Shown: piece after piece, positions 43,001 through 49,119 of the stretch | Numbering within the stretch: the stretch's first letter is position 1 | Layout: each line of letters starts with the position of its first letter | Assembly: GCF_037893015.1 (NCBI RefSeq) | Contig: NC_133658.1 | Coordinates: 884,968,208 to 885,032,207, forward strand | Length of the DNA stretch: 64,000 bases | Direction: 5' to 3' | From: Macrotis lagotis | Taxonomy: Eukaryota > Chordata > Mammalia > Peramelemorphia > Peramelidae | The notes under the pieces: model-generated | Databases searched by the model: none | Told to the model about the DNA's origin: nothing | What the model saw: the letters and a program-made list of their open reading frames with translations, nothing else | Program-made: the position numbers and the translations under genes

Positions 43001-45929
43001 ATTGCCCTCCAGTTCTACAGCTATAATCCTTGGTCCTTCCATATGACCTGAAAAAAGTCTAGAAGGGACCATAGGTGTTGTTTATCCGACAGTCTGCTGT
43101 GGCACCTCTATTTACCACAAGATGGCAGCAAATACTCTAAAGACAGACTAATGGTTTCCATAATACCATTTCTCCAGGTGGAAATTCTTGTTGTGGTTGG
43201 AATTGCATTTTAAAACTTTGACACCGCACTCCTCTATAGGAAACAAAGGTTCACAGCCAGTATAGTGTTGTAGACTGGACTCCAGTCAGAAAGACCAGGG
43301 TTCAAGTGTCACAGGCAATGCTTATCCCCATTGTGACCAAGGACAAGTCAATTAACTTGTGATGTTCAGTTGCCTCATTTATACAATAAGTGGGTAGAAT
43401 TTGGATGATCTCTAAGGTCCTTCCATCTCTAAATCTATCTGAGTCAAAAGGGACCTCCAAGGACCCATAGTCTTATCAGTATTTGAGCAAAAATTACCCC
43501 TGTAACTTACTGGAAAGTGATGGGGAAATCATTACCTTCCAAGTTGGCCCTAGCTAGAGGACTTTTGGTATGTCTTTAGCATTCCTTTGTCTATCAATTT
43601 AGTGATGATGTTCATCCTTTGTTTTCAAAGAAGACCATGACAACAGGGAAGTGATGCAATGACAAGCAGATGAATTGGATTTGAGTGAGGTAGGGGGATG
43701 GGGGGAGCTGTGCTAAATCACCAGTCTCACCTTTTCCTCCAGAGCCATTTGTGTCCAGAAATGAGTCAGGATGACTGGAGATGGCCCTGGATGCAAGGCA
43801 ATCAGGGTTAAGTGACTTGCCCAAGTTCACACAGTTAGTAAGTGTCTGAGGCTGTATTTGAACTCAAGTCCTCCTGGTGCTCTACTCATTACCATCTAGC
43901 TACTCTTCAATTTAGTAACAGTGAAAAAAGAAATATTCTCTGATAATTCACCTCTATTAATAGTTTTTAGCTTATTTCTTGACTACTTGGAAATGATTTC
44001 ATGAAATCAATCTTATATGTCTTTTTTGTTTTTTTTTTGTTTTTTTGTTTTTAATTCTCATTCAAATATATAAATATAGGGATTTATTAGAATAGGAAAC
44101 TCCCAGGATGGGTATCTCCTCATCAAAGTAGATTACAACCCATCTCTCACTTAAGTTATAAGGGGTTAGGGGAAAGTGCTACTTGGAGCTGGAAAATCGA
44201 GTTCAAACCTGTCAAAAAAATTTATTACATTGATGATCTTGAGCAAGTCATTGAAATTATCTAGGCCTAAATTTGCTTGGTTGTAAAATAAAGGCCCTCT
44301 AAGATGCATTCCAGTTCTAAACAGATGATCCTGAATTCCCTAAGATACATTGAGTCAAAATAACCTGACTTGGGTCATTCACTTAGTGTCAGTGGTGGAA
44401 TTTGAACCCAGGTCTTACAAACTTCATGCTCAAAAGCACTATTCATTGCACCACCTGTCTGCCTACACATTTAACTCTTACAGACATCTGGATTTTAAGT
44501 TAAGAGCAGGATACAAGAACCCACGATAGGAGGTTGGAGGGCCCCTGGAGAAGAATCCATCTGTGACACCCTCTTCTTCCTATCTCTTTCTGCTTTCTAC
44601 CTACTAAGGTCCCGTCCCCTCAGTAGTTCGGACTGAAATATTTCTACAGTCTTCCCGGCCGGCTGCATTCATGGTGGATGGGGCTGTCCATTGGCTCACC
44701 AATTTCATCATAGGACTGGTGTTTCCATTCATTCAGGTGAGTGAGATCACTTCCCAGCCTTTAGCAGCTCCCTTGTTCCTTCCTTCCAACTGATGTTTAA
44801 TCACTTAGTCTATATGTATTTTATTTAATACTTACTGAATTCTAGGCATTATCCTAAGTGCTCTACAAATATCTCATTTGATCCTCACTCTAACTCTGGT
44901 AGGTTGGTGATATTATTATCTCTACACTATCCCTATTGTACAATTGAGAAATCTGAGGGGAATAGATGTCAAATGACTTGCCCAGGGTCACAGTTAATTT
45001 GCGGCCAAGTTAGAGGCCAAATTTGAATTGGGTCTTCCTGACTCAAATTTGAATTGGGTCTTCCTGACTACCAATTTTAGCTGCCTTTAAAGAATTAGGA
45101 ATTATAGAATTCAAAGCTAGACTTGCTGTGTCTCTAAGACTCAGTTTCCTCATGTGTCAAAAGTAGATAAGAGCACTAATTTTCTAGGATTGTCAGGGAG
45201 CTCAAATGAAATAATATTTGTAAAACACTAAAGCAAACTTTAAAGATCTATTTAAGTATGAGCTATCATCATCATCAATCTCATTAACATATTTAAATAT
45301 TTACCACGGGCAGTCAGGTATCACAGTCAATAGGGCACTAGGCTTGGAATCAGGAAGATTCATTTTTAGAATGAGTCACATCTGACCTCAGATACTTACT
45401 GCCTATATGACCGTGGGCAAGTCATTTAATCCTGTTTGTAAAAATGAGCTGAAGAAGGAAACAGCAAACTGCTCCAGTATGTTTGCCAAGAAAACCCCAA
45501 GTGTGATCATGGAAAGCCACACATTTGAACAGCAGCAACAACAAATAGATTCTCAGACCTCTTGTAATCTCTCCAGAGGAGTCAATATCCCTACAAGTTG
45601 GGATCCACTGGTCTGAGACAAAAAGTTTCGTATTCCTGGAAAGAGATGATTAGAGATATCCCACTGTAACTTTACATTTCCTTTTTCTTTGTTCCCTGGC
45701 TTAGGAGGGCATTGGTGCCTACAGCTTCATCATCTTCGCTGCAATCTGCCTCCTCACTGCCATCTACATCTACATGATTATTCCTGAGACTAAGGGCCAA
45801 ACATTTGTGGAAATCAACCAGGTTTTTGCCAAAAGAAATAAAGTGGAAATTCCAGAGAAGAACAAAGAAGAAACAATGGACTTCAGCACATGTTCACACC
45901 CAATTTCTACCAAGGAAACAAAATTTTAA
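15196..45929 (+). CDS. SLC2A7: SLC2A7 (GLUT7), complete 12-exon facilitative hexose transporter
   Basis: Coding exons: 15196-15246, 16924-17022, 26308-26468, 31203-31327, 34642-34794, 36023-36148, 36547-36734, 37043-37153, 38752-38853, 40383-40458, 44609-44736, 45705-45929. They total 1545 nt, giving 514 codons plus stop, close to the human GLUT7 length. All introns are GT-AG, the phases match, and no stop interrupts the frame. Class II GLUT marks in order: NETYF glycosylation site (N57), PESPRY (220-225) after TM6, QQLSGVNAI (294-302), GRR (346-348), GPSPVP (396-401) and PETKG (467-471). [28 protein letters not shown] and the ending KETKF favour GLUT7 over GLUT5. The family is a 12-helix apical membrane hexose carrier; its physiological substrate is debated. 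The NAI (NXI) motif at 300-302 is the class II form linked to fructose handling. The ATG aligns with the human start and has A at -3 and G at +4. Confidence 0.96.
15580..16035 (-). mobile_element. L1 3' UTR, antisense, in SLC2A7 intron 1
   Basis: Poly-pyrimidine and 3' UTR pattern of the marsupial L1, interrupted by a (TA)n tract at 15719-15780. Confidence 0.65.
15719..15780 (+). repeat. (TA)n microsatellite
   Basis: Near-pure AT dinucleotide tract. Confidence 0.97.
16560..16715 (+). repeat. MIR-like fragment
   Basis: GTGACTTTGGTCAAGTCATT core. Confidence 0.6.
16924..17022 (+). CDS. SLC2A7: SLC2A7 coding exon 2 (TM1)
   Basis: 33 codons, residues 18-50, covering the first transmembrane helix ([13 protein letters not shown]) and ending in NTPHK. 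It is flanked by a pyrimidine-rich acceptor ending CCCCACAG and donor GTGGGC. Confidence 0.95.
17490..17622 (-). repeat. L2 3' end, antisense
   Basis: AATCAACAAACATTTATTAAGC then CCTGCCCTCAGGAAACTTGC. Confidence 0.7.
17625..18120 (+). repeat. MIR split by the metallothionein retropseudogene
   Basis: Left half 17625-17769 (TTTACATATGAGGAAACTGAGG), right half from 18045 (TTTGAACTCAGGTCTTCTTG). The retrocopy lies between them. Confidence 0.75.
17770..18029 (+). pseudogene. metallothionein retropseudogene, 5'-truncated
   Basis: The sequence starts inside the last coding exon of a metallothionein. It reads [19 protein letters not shown], then [11 protein letters not shown] and TGA at 17862-17864. 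Mammalian MT1/MT2 end with [20 protein letters not shown] and KCSCCA. A 3' UTR follows, with AATAAA at 17997-18002 and an A-rich tail. Near-identical 15-bp copies of AGCTATCTGAGGTTA flank it at 17755-17769 and 18030-18044, so it is an L1-mediated insertion into a MIR in SLC2A7 intron 2. One Gly is missing and a Cys is lost in the C-terminal cluster. It cannot make a full protein. Confidence 0.9.
18294..18436 (+). mobile_element. type A SINE
   Basis: Target duplication AAGTCTAGCT. Confidence 0.88.
18440..19220. other. unassigned intron 2 sequence
   Basis: No exon or known repeat family recognised. Some stretches could be an old LTR, but no ends or target duplication were found. Confidence 0.35.
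19382..19612 (+). mobile_element. type B SINE
   Basis: Head GGTGCAATGGATAGAG; tail GAGTCAGACATGATCGAAAT. Confidence 0.75.
19612..20030 (-). repeat. L2 body fragment, antisense
   Basis: AACATTCCAGATGTGGAAAAG, TGTGTGAAGAACTACAAATG and GGGAGTTATTAATG follow the reversed L2. Confidence 0.65.
20260..20475 (+). repeat. MIR fragment
   Basis: TTTTCCAGATGAGAAAACTAAG and TTAAACTCATGTCCTTC. Confidence 0.75.
20500..20836 (-). repeat. L2 fragments, antisense
   Basis: GGATTGGAGTGGGGAGATAC, ATGACAAGATTTGATAAAGG, then GTACTGTGCTAAACACTGAG. Confidence 0.65.
20838..21340 (-). mobile_element. MAR1-like SINE split by a younger SINE
   Basis: 3' end at 20838 (GTTTGTCCTTCATTCTTGAAG), head at 21340 (GTGCCACCTAACTGCCC). 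The inner SINE occupies 20876-21042. Confidence 0.85.
20876..21042 (+). mobile_element. type A SINE nested in a MAR1-like SINE
   Basis: Target duplication AAGAAAACCATG on both sides. Confidence 0.9.
21940..22135 (+). repeat. MIR-like/marsupial SINE fragment
   Basis: CTGTCTGCCTCAGTTTCC and GATCAAATGAGATAATAATG. Confidence 0.65.
22175..22275 (-). repeat. L2 3' end, antisense
   Basis: ATCAACGTTTATTAAGAGTTT and TTGTGCAGGATCTTAGAG. Confidence 0.55.
22590..22690 (+). repeat. L2 3' end
   Basis: GCAAGTTCCTTGAGGGCGGG. Confidence 0.55.
22737..22872 (+). mobile_element. type A SINE
   Basis: Target duplication ATATGAGTTGGGTG. Confidence 0.9.
22945..23130 (+). repeat. MIR-like fragment
   Basis: CATGGGATTGGGACCTGGATTC and GACTAGATGATTTATGAGG. 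Confidence 0.55.
23593..23752 (+). mobile_element. type A SINE
   Basis: Variant head with a duplicated GCGGTGCAGTGG. Confidence 0.85.
23812..24300 (-). repeat. L2 fragment, antisense, with (GT)n
   Basis: AGTGGAAGGAGGAAAGAG and GCCTGTACAGAGGCTTGGAG follow the reversed L2. It is interrupted by the GT tract. Confidence 0.55.
23918..23988 (+). repeat. (GT)n microsatellite
   Basis: GT repeat with two TGTTGTG interruptions. Confidence 0.98.
24782..24947 (+). mobile_element. type A SINE in L2
   Basis: Target duplication GATTGAATATGC. Confidence 0.9.
24999..25152 (+). mobile_element. type A SINE in L2
   Basis: Head GGGGCAGCTAGGTGGCACAG; tail with TTAAATAAATAAAATTTTAA. Confidence 0.88.
25378..25605 (+). 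mobile_element. type B SINE in L2
   Basis: GAGCTGGAGAAATGGCAAAT body and AGTCAGATACAATCGAAAAA tail. Confidence 0.78.
25605..25740 (-). repeat. L2 continuation, antisense
   Basis: ATGGAACCCATGAAGAATGG and AATCACCAAGATATAAAGTG continue the L2 to the left of the type B SINE. Confidence 0.6.
25770..25935 (+). repeat. GA-rich low-complexity tract
   Basis: Purine-rich GAGA/CAGAGA stretch. Confidence 0.9.
26308..26468 (+). CDS. SLC2A7: SLC2A7 coding exon 3 (extracellular loop 1, TM2)
   Basis: 161 nt. It encodes FYNETYFER with an N-glycosylation sequon, then [16 protein letters not shown] (TM2), ending in the DRCGR cytoplasmic loop motif. Acceptor TTTTCCAG, donor GTAAGT. Confidence 0.96.
26790..26945 (+). 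repeat. MIR fragment
   Basis: TTTTACAGATGAAAAATCTGAG and GGTCACACAGCTAATCAGG. Confidence 0.75.
27000..27165 (+). repeat. (TC)n and CCCT-rich tract
   Basis: Pyrimidine tract ending in a pure TC repeat. Confidence 0.95.
27177..27322 (+). mobile_element. type A SINE
   Basis: GGAGCAGTTAGGTGGTACAG head; lacks part of the core. Confidence 0.83.
27323..28350. other. intron 3 sequence without recognised gene
   Basis: Apart from a possible L2 end near 27550-27600 (TTCAATAAATATTTATTAATAG), nothing was recognised. Confidence 0.4.
28355..28440 (+). repeat. MIR core
   Basis: TTGTAAATGAAGAAACTCAGG and GATTTGCCCAAGGTCA. Confidence 0.7.
28520..28675 (-). mobile_element. L1 3' UTR fragment, antisense
   Basis: TTTTAAGTTTCAAATTCTATCCCTCC pattern, cut by the GGAA tract. 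Confidence 0.6.
28676..28880 (+). repeat. (GA)n/(GGAA)n tract
   Basis: About 200 bp of GAGA, AAAG and GGAA units. The FLPSFLPS frames on the opposite strand are translations of the repeat. Confidence 0.98.
29278..29297 (+). repeat. (CA)n
   Basis: Ten-unit AC tract. Confidence 0.95.
29330..29800 (+). repeat. L2 reverse-transcriptase fragment
   Basis: It codes [20 protein letters not shown], matching the L2 DLSAAFDTVDH block. Downstream ACATCTCAAACTGGATGTAC also follows L2. Confidence 0.85.
29950..30060 (+). repeat. MIR fragment
   Basis: GGGCCTCAGTTTCCTCATCT core. Confidence 0.7.
30420..30585 (-). repeat. L2 3' end, antisense
   Basis: ATCAATCCAACAAGTATTTATT and GACCTCAAGAAACTTGCATTC. Confidence 0.65.
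30598..30757 (-). mobile_element. type A SINE
   Basis: Flanked by CCTCTCGTTCT / CCTCTCATTCT. Confidence 0.88.
30958..31046 (+). mobile_element. very short L1 3'-end insertion
   Basis: Fewer than 100 bp of L1 3' UTR (GGGAGGGAAGTAAGATTGGG) plus an A-rich tail, between perfect copies of AAAACTTCTCTGGTG. Confidence 0.82.
31203..31327 (+). CDS. SLC2A7: SLC2A7 coding exon 4 (TM3-TM4)
   Basis: 125 nt. It encodes [20 protein letters not shown] and [12 protein letters not shown]. Acceptor CTCCTTTCAG, donor GTATGT. Confidence 0.95.
31540..31768 (+). mobile_element. type B SINE
   Basis: GAGTTGGAGAAGGAAATGGC and GTATCTTTTGCCAAGAAAAC. Confidence 0.8.
33327..33470 (+). mobile_element. type A SINE in L1
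   Basis: Target duplication AAATTATACATCTCTT, perfect. Confidence 0.92.
33885..34060 (+). repeat. MIR-like fragment
   Basis: GTGCCTCAGTTTCCTCATTTG and AGGATCAAATGAGATAATAT. Confidence 0.72.
34480..34580 (+). repeat. (TC/TG) low-complexity tract
   Basis: CTGTCTCTGT units, 60-160 bp before SLC2A7 exon 5. Confidence 0.9.
34642..34794 (+). CDS. SLC2A7: SLC2A7 coding exon 5 (TM4-TM5)
   Basis: 153 nt. It encodes [19 protein letters not shown], then [15 protein letters not shown] and LQAILGNPE. It closely follows a TC/TG-rich tract in intron 4. Donor GTAAAT. Confidence 0.95.
34930..35115 (+). repeat. L2 3' region
   Basis: CTTCCTTCAAAGCTCAGCTCAA and CCACTCTGTGTGTCTCC. Confidence 0.65.
35330..35512 (-). 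repeat. L2 fragment, antisense
   Basis: GAACTGAGCTTTGAAGGGAGT pattern. Confidence 0.55.
35513..35968 (+). repeat. GATA/GATG tetranucleotide array ending in (CA)n
   Basis: About 450 bp of GATA, GATG, GACA and related units in SLC2A7 intron 5, ending in an AC tract at 35940-35968. Open frames of 209 and 262 codons on the minus strand ([10 protein letters not shown]) are repeat translation. Confidence 0.97.
36023..36148 (+). CDS. SLC2A7: SLC2A7 coding exon 6 (TM6)
   Basis: 126 nt. It encodes [18 protein letters not shown] and the family signature PESPRY at residues 220-225, then [12 protein letters not shown] at the start of the large cytoplasmic loop. Confidence 0.96.
36547..36734 (+). CDS. 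SLC2A7: SLC2A7 coding exon 7 (cytoplasmic loop, TM7)
   Basis: 188 nt. An acidic loop segment ([17 protein letters not shown]) precedes TM7 with [19 protein letters not shown]. The NAI motif straddles the junction to exon 8. Donor GTGAGG. Confidence 0.96.
37043..37153 (+). CDS. SLC2A7: SLC2A7 coding exon 8 (TM8)
   Basis: 37 codons. [13 protein letters not shown] resembles GLUT7 (NYYAD) rather than GLUT5 (YYYAD). The exon continues into [13 protein letters not shown]. Donor GTAAGT. Confidence 0.95.
37471..37685 (-). mobile_element. type A SINE with long T/G-rich tail
   Basis: Flanked by AGAGGCTGCTCTT / AGAGGTTGCTCTT. Confidence 0.88.
38015..38175 (-). mobile_element. L1 3' UTR fragment, antisense
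   Basis: CCTCCCCCTTCATTGAGGAGGC pattern. Confidence 0.5.
38180..38650 (-). repeat. L2, antisense
   Basis: GTGAGATGGACTATGAAAG, AATAGGGAGTTATTGTAAAT and GAGCAGAGGAGTGACACGAT follow the reversed L2. Confidence 0.65.
38752..38853 (+). CDS. SLC2A7: SLC2A7 coding exon 9 (GRR loop, TM9)
   Basis: 34 codons, phase 0 at both ends. It contains [20 protein letters not shown] with the conserved GRR at residues 346-348. Donor GTAAGA. Confidence 0.95.
38920..39075 (+). mobile_element. L1 3'-end fragment
   Basis: GGAACTCAAAAACTTACAAAAA then AATAAAAGAAAATAATG tail. Confidence 0.55.
39620..40295 (+). repeat. L3/CR1 LINE reverse-transcriptase fragment
   Basis: Near 39795-39820 the sequence codes KFADDAKLG, the catalytic FADD box of CR1-type RT. 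GATCTGTACTCAGCCCT upstream matches the GSVLGP block. CTCAATGAGTCAACAAAGTG and TTGGATTGCATGAACGGATT downstream follow the same LINE. A compound microsatellite interrupts it. Confidence 0.78.
39964..40097 (+). repeat. (TG)n(CG)n ... (GA)n(GACA)n compound microsatellite
   Basis: About 26 TG units run into five to six CG units, then GAGAGA and GACA units. The alternating purine-pyrimidine part is continuous for about 60 bp. Confidence 0.98.
40383..40458 (+). CDS. SLC2A7: SLC2A7 coding exon 10 (TM10)
   Basis: 76 nt. It encodes [20 protein letters not shown]; the GPS of the GPSPVP motif is split by the next intron. Donor GTAAGT. Confidence 0.95.
40563..40728 (+). mobile_element. type A SINE
   Basis: Flanked by AAAAAGGATTCCTATA / AAAAAGGATTCCTGTG. 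Confidence 0.9.
40765..40870 (+). repeat. old tRNA-headed SINE/MIR-like fragment
   Basis: GGAAGATCTGGGTTCAAATC and GTGACCCTATGCCAGTCAC. Confidence 0.55.
41104..41265 (-). mobile_element. type A SINE
   Basis: Target duplication CACCTCACCCTCTTC, perfect. Confidence 0.92.
41320..41475 (+). repeat. MIR fragment
   Basis: CTCCTTCATTTTCTAAATGAG and GACCCAAGGTCATACAGCC. Confidence 0.7.
41622..41862 (+). mobile_element. type B SINE
   Basis: GTGTGACCCTGGATAAGTCAC; AACAAGGAAATGGCAG; ends AACAACAACAGCAAC. Confidence 0.75.
42055..42205 (+). mobile_element. type A SINE
   Basis: GGGGCAGCTAGGTGGTACAG head. Confidence 0.88.
42412..42640 (+). mobile_element. type B SINE
   Basis: GGTAGCTAAGTGGTGCAGTG head; GGAGAAGGAAATAGCAAACG body. 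Confidence 0.78.
42770..42900 (+). repeat. MIR-like fragment
   Basis: TGACCCTGGGCAAGTCGTTT. Confidence 0.6.
43255..43440 (+). repeat. MIR-like fragment
   Basis: GTAGACTGGACTCCAGTCAG; GACCAAGGACAAGTCAAT. Confidence 0.6.
43596..43912 (-). mobile_element. MAR1-like SINE
   Basis: 3' end TTCATCCTTTGTTTTCAAAG at the low side, head near 43900; intron 10 of SLC2A7. Confidence 0.8.
44190..44465 (+). repeat. MIR fragments
   Basis: TTGAGCAAGTCATTGAAATT; TTTGAACCCAGGTCTTACAA. Confidence 0.5.
44609..44736 (+). CDS. SLC2A7: SLC2A7 coding exon 11 (TM10-TM11)
   Basis: 128 nt. It encodes [20 protein letters not shown] and [17 protein letters not shown]. Acceptor ACCTACTAAG, donor GTGAGT. Confidence 0.96.
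44820..45245 (+). repeat. MIR fragments
   Basis: ATTGTACAATTGAGAAATCTGAG and TTGCCCAGGGTCACAGTTAA, then a second copy with GACTCAGTTTCCTCATGTG. A 29-bp stretch ending GGGTCTTCCTGACT is tandemly repeated near 45020-45070. Confidence 0.6.
45306..45550 (+). mobile_element. type B SINE, 150 bp before SLC2A7 exon 12
   Basis: GTATGTTTGCCAAGAAAACC and GAACAGCAGCAACAAC. Confidence 0.75.
45705..45929 (+). CDS. SLC2A7: SLC2A7 coding exon 12 (TM12, C-terminus, stop)
   Basis: 74 codons plus TAA at 45927-45929. It encodes [25 protein letters not shown] at 467-471 and [14 protein letters not shown], and ends STKETKF. The C-terminal KETxF matches human GLUT7. Confidence 0.96.
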   Translation, partial: EGIGAYSFIIFAAICLLTAIYIYMIIPETKGQTFVEINQVFAKRNKVEIPEKNKEETMDFSTCSHPISTKETKF

Positions 45930-46498
45930 TGGCTCCACCACCATCAGCTCCAGTCAACCAGCAACCTCTTCTCATCCTTCACCATCCTCCTACTTTCCTA
46001 AATCAAAAGTCTCCCTCAAGAGGGCAATGGTAGTTCAAGGTCATTATCACAGCAAGCTGCTTATCTTGTTCCTTCACTGGTGGCCAAAAGGCACTCTGAA
46101 CTATGGGCTTCTCTCTTCCATAATCCATTCAGGGCTTTTCTCTTACCTCCCTAATTTTCCTTTTTTTTTTTTGTTCTCCCCTGGTTTCTCATTGTTTTCT
46201 TATTTCCTAAGTACAGGAGTACTTCAATATTAAATCAGGTCAAGCTAACATTTATTCACGCCCATCATGGGAATGTGGAAGATGGAAATTCTTTTCAGGT
46301 TAGGACATACACCCAGTGGCATCTGTTATCCTTTTCTACTCTGAAATCCTGGAGCTGCTACTCAGTATTTTCTGTCCTGGCCTCTTCTGAGGTCCAGACC
46401 TATCCCCTGCACAACCAGGAAGATTTCTTTATGGGTAATGAGCTAATGAGCTTTCTTCTGAACCTCTTTTTGCTTACTTCTTTAAAGCATTTAGCATG
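45930..46498 (+). other. SLC2A7 3' UTR and downstream
   Basis: No repeat recognised up to the TA tract; likely 3' UTR to near 46250 if ATTAAA at 46229 is used. Open frames here are short and have no recognisable product. Confidence 0.45.
46229..46234 (+). promoter_or_regulatory. possible SLC2A7 polyadenylation signal (ATTAAA)
   Basis: ATTAAA lies about 300 nt after the SLC2A7 stop and is the first plausible hexamer there. No transcript evidence is available from sequence. Confidence 0.35.
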
Positions 46499-46501
46499 TA
46501 A

Positions 46502-46537
<36 letters not shown>

Positions 46538-46556
46538 CATATATATATATATATTT
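46499..46556 (+). repeat. (TA)n microsatellite
   Basis: TA repeat with TGTA and CATA interruptions. Confidence 0.97.
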
Positions 46557-46809
46557 ATTAACCCCTTACTAGGCAGTATTTCCATGTAGGCAAAGTTCAT
46601 GTCCTAGAAAATTTATATGACATCTTATAACCCAAAGCCTGGCTCCACACTTTGTACAAAGTAGGTGATTATTAAGCTTTGGAATGACAAATAATATGGA
46701 AAATTACTACTGAATTAACTGAAAAAACAGTCAATTTCCTTTGCCTAGTCAATTCGAAAGGCTGTCAGGCAAATGAAATGATCTGGAAATGGATGAGTAT
46801 CTGAACCAT

Positions 46810-46983
46810 TCTTTTTTTTTATTTAATTTATTTATTTGGGTTTTTTGCGAGGTTAATGGGGTTAAATGACTTGCCTGAGGTCACATAGCTAAGTAATTAT
46901 TAAGTATCTGAGGCTAGATCTGAACTCACATCCTCCTGACTCCAGGGCTGGTGCTCTATCCACTGCACCACCTAATTGCCCCC
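46810..46983 (-). mobile_element. type A SINE
   Basis: Target duplication CTGAACCATTCTTT. Confidence 0.9.
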
Positions 46984-47379
46984 TGAACCATTCTTTACAC
47001 ATTTCTGTATGTTTAAAATGATTTCTTGGAATTTACAGTAAGCAGCAAGTACATATACAAATCTAGGAGAGGTGGCTATATAAAGGATTGTGTTAACTTA
47101 ATAGCGACAATTCGTTGTCTAACATGTACTTTTTCAAGGAAAAAGTTTCAAGGAAAAGAGTTTCATCTTTGATTTGAAGATTTAAAATTAGAGTAGTACA
47201 GTTGGTTCTATGCTTGTCTTGGTTTGTTGACTTTTATTTGGGTTTCTATTTACAAAAGTAATGAGCAGATTCACTATTGAATCTTGACATTTATTGGAAA
47301 CAAACTGTGTATATATAATCATATGTTTATATGGGTATCTCCACATATATTTATTTATTTATATATGCAGTTAGGAGAG

Positions 47380-47430
47380 ACAGAGATAGAGACAGAGACA
47401 AGGAGACAGAGAGAGAGAGAGAAAGCAAGC
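47380..47430 (+). repeat. (GA)-rich tract
   Basis: AGACAGAGATAGAGACAGAG units. Confidence 0.9.
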
Positions 47431-47431
47431 T

Positions 47432-47572
47432 CTTTTTCAGTCATTTCAGTTGTGTCTGATTATTTGTGTTCCCATTTGTGATTTTCTTGGCAAAAATACT
47501 GGATCTGAACTGAGGAAGATATCTTTCTGACCCCAGGTCCAGCACTCTATCTACTGCATTACCATCTGCCAA
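47432..47572 (-). mobile_element. type B SINE, truncated
   Basis: TCAGTTGTGTCTGATTATTTG and GATTTTCTTGGCAAAAATAC are the reversed type B tail. Confidence 0.72.
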
Positions 47573-47573
47573 G

Positions 47574-47607
47574 AGAGAAAGAGAGACAGAGCTAGAGTCA
47601 GAGAGAC

Positions 47608-47655
<48 letters not shown>
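47574..47655 (+). repeat. (GA)n microsatellite
   Basis: Pure GA at the right end. Confidence 0.97.
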
Positions 47656-47657
<2 letters not shown>

Positions 47658-47724
47658 AGAATCTGGGTATGAAAACTCCCTTCAAGGATACAGAAATACA
47701 ACTCACTTATAATCTTAGAGAATT

Positions 47725-47850
47725 GTCTAAAGCCAGAGATTAAGTGACTTGCCCAGGGTCACACAGCCAATACATGTCAGAGACAATATTTGAACCCAAG
47801 TTTTCATGATCCAAAGGATGATGTTATATCCACTAAACCACTTTCCCTCT
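47725..47850 (+). repeat. MIR fragment
   Basis: GTGACTTGCCCAGGGTCACA. Confidence 0.75.
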
Positions 47851-48104
47851 CATACATATAAATGTCATTTACTGGTATTGATTCTGTGGGGGTCAGGAAG
47901 CTAATGATACAAGCACAACATTGCTCACACCACCAGAGTATTCTTATTCTCACATCTGGGTCAATGGTTTCTTGGCTGATCCACAGTTGGAGTTTCTTTA
48001 CAGCCTGCCAGGACTCTAGCTCACCTGTCTCTGGAAGTTGAGTCAGCTTCAAAGAAGGTGAATATAAAGATCAAGCATCACAGAGGGCAATGACTGCTGG
48101 CTGC

Positions 48105-48250
48105 AGGGCCAAGTTAAGTCAACAAGCATTATTAAGTAATTACTGTGTGAAAAGAATTGTGCTGGAAACACAAAGAAAGGCAAAATTGTTCCTAGTTACA
48201 ATGGTGGAAACAACATGAAAGCAACTATATGCAAGCAATATATAAATAGG
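48105..48250 (-). repeat. L2 3' end, antisense
   Basis: GTCAACAAGCATTATTAAGT and GAAAGCAACTATATGCAAGC. Confidence 0.65.
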
Positions 48251-48254
48251 ATAA

Positions 48255-48918
48255 GCACTTGAAGATAAAAATTTTTCCCTAAGTTCTACTTTGACTGTAT
48301 CCCATAAATTTTAGTATGTTGTCTCATTACTATCATTCTCTTTAATAAAATTGATTGTTTCCATGATTTCCTCTTTATTTTTCAGGATTATTTGATCTCT
48401 AAAATGAATTCATTTCCAATTTTTAATGTTTCCACAGCCCCTTAAATGTAATTTTTATTATATTATGATCTGAAAAAGATGGATTTAGTATTTCTGCTTT
48501 TCTATTTTTGGTTGTGAGGTTTTTAATGCTCTTTTATATGGTAAGTTTTTGTGCAGGTGCTATATACTACTGACAAAAAGGTATATTCCTTTCTATTTCT
48601 ATTCAATTTTCTCCAGAGGTCTTTCATTTCTAACTTTGCTAAAATTCCATACATCTTCTTAACTTCTTTTTTTTTTAATTCTTGGTTAAATTTATCTAGT
48701 TTTCAAAGGGAAAAGTTGAGATCCCTGCGTAGTTCATGCTGTAACTCATTTAACTTTTCCATTAAGAAAGTCATACAGGGCGGCTAGGTGGCGCAGTGGA
48801 TAGAGCACTGGCCTTGGAGTCAGGAGTACCTGAATTCAAATCCAACCTCAGACACTTAATAATTACCTAGCTGTGTGGCCTTGGGCCAGCCACTTAACCC
48901 CACTGCCTTGCAAAAACT

Positions 48919-48949
<31 letters not shown>

Positions 48950-49015
48950 AGACTATTTGATACATATATATTAGTATGATATTATTTCATTGTCTTTAGC
49001 AAAATTTAGTTTTCC
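48255..49015 (-). mobile_element. L1 ORF2 fragment, antisense
   Basis: AT-rich ORF2 sequence (TCCCATAAATTTTAGTATGTT, ATTATATTATGATCTGAAAA in the antisense view), split by a SINE. Confidence 0.65.
48778..48946 (+). mobile_element. type A SINE in L1
   Basis: Flanked by AAAGTCATA / AAAGTCAGA; 36-base A tail. Confidence 0.88.
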
Positions 49016-49119
49016 TGTGAGAAAACTGAGGGAATTGGAACACCATTTTTAAAAAATTGTTTGGAGGAATTTAGGAGAACTCAGGAGAGTCTCTGTCTTT
49101 ATGCCACTATCTTGACATC

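Noticed and set aside
47804-48052. 82-codon minus-strand open frame in the intergenic region
   Set aside because: No family recognised, no splice or start support; may be chance.
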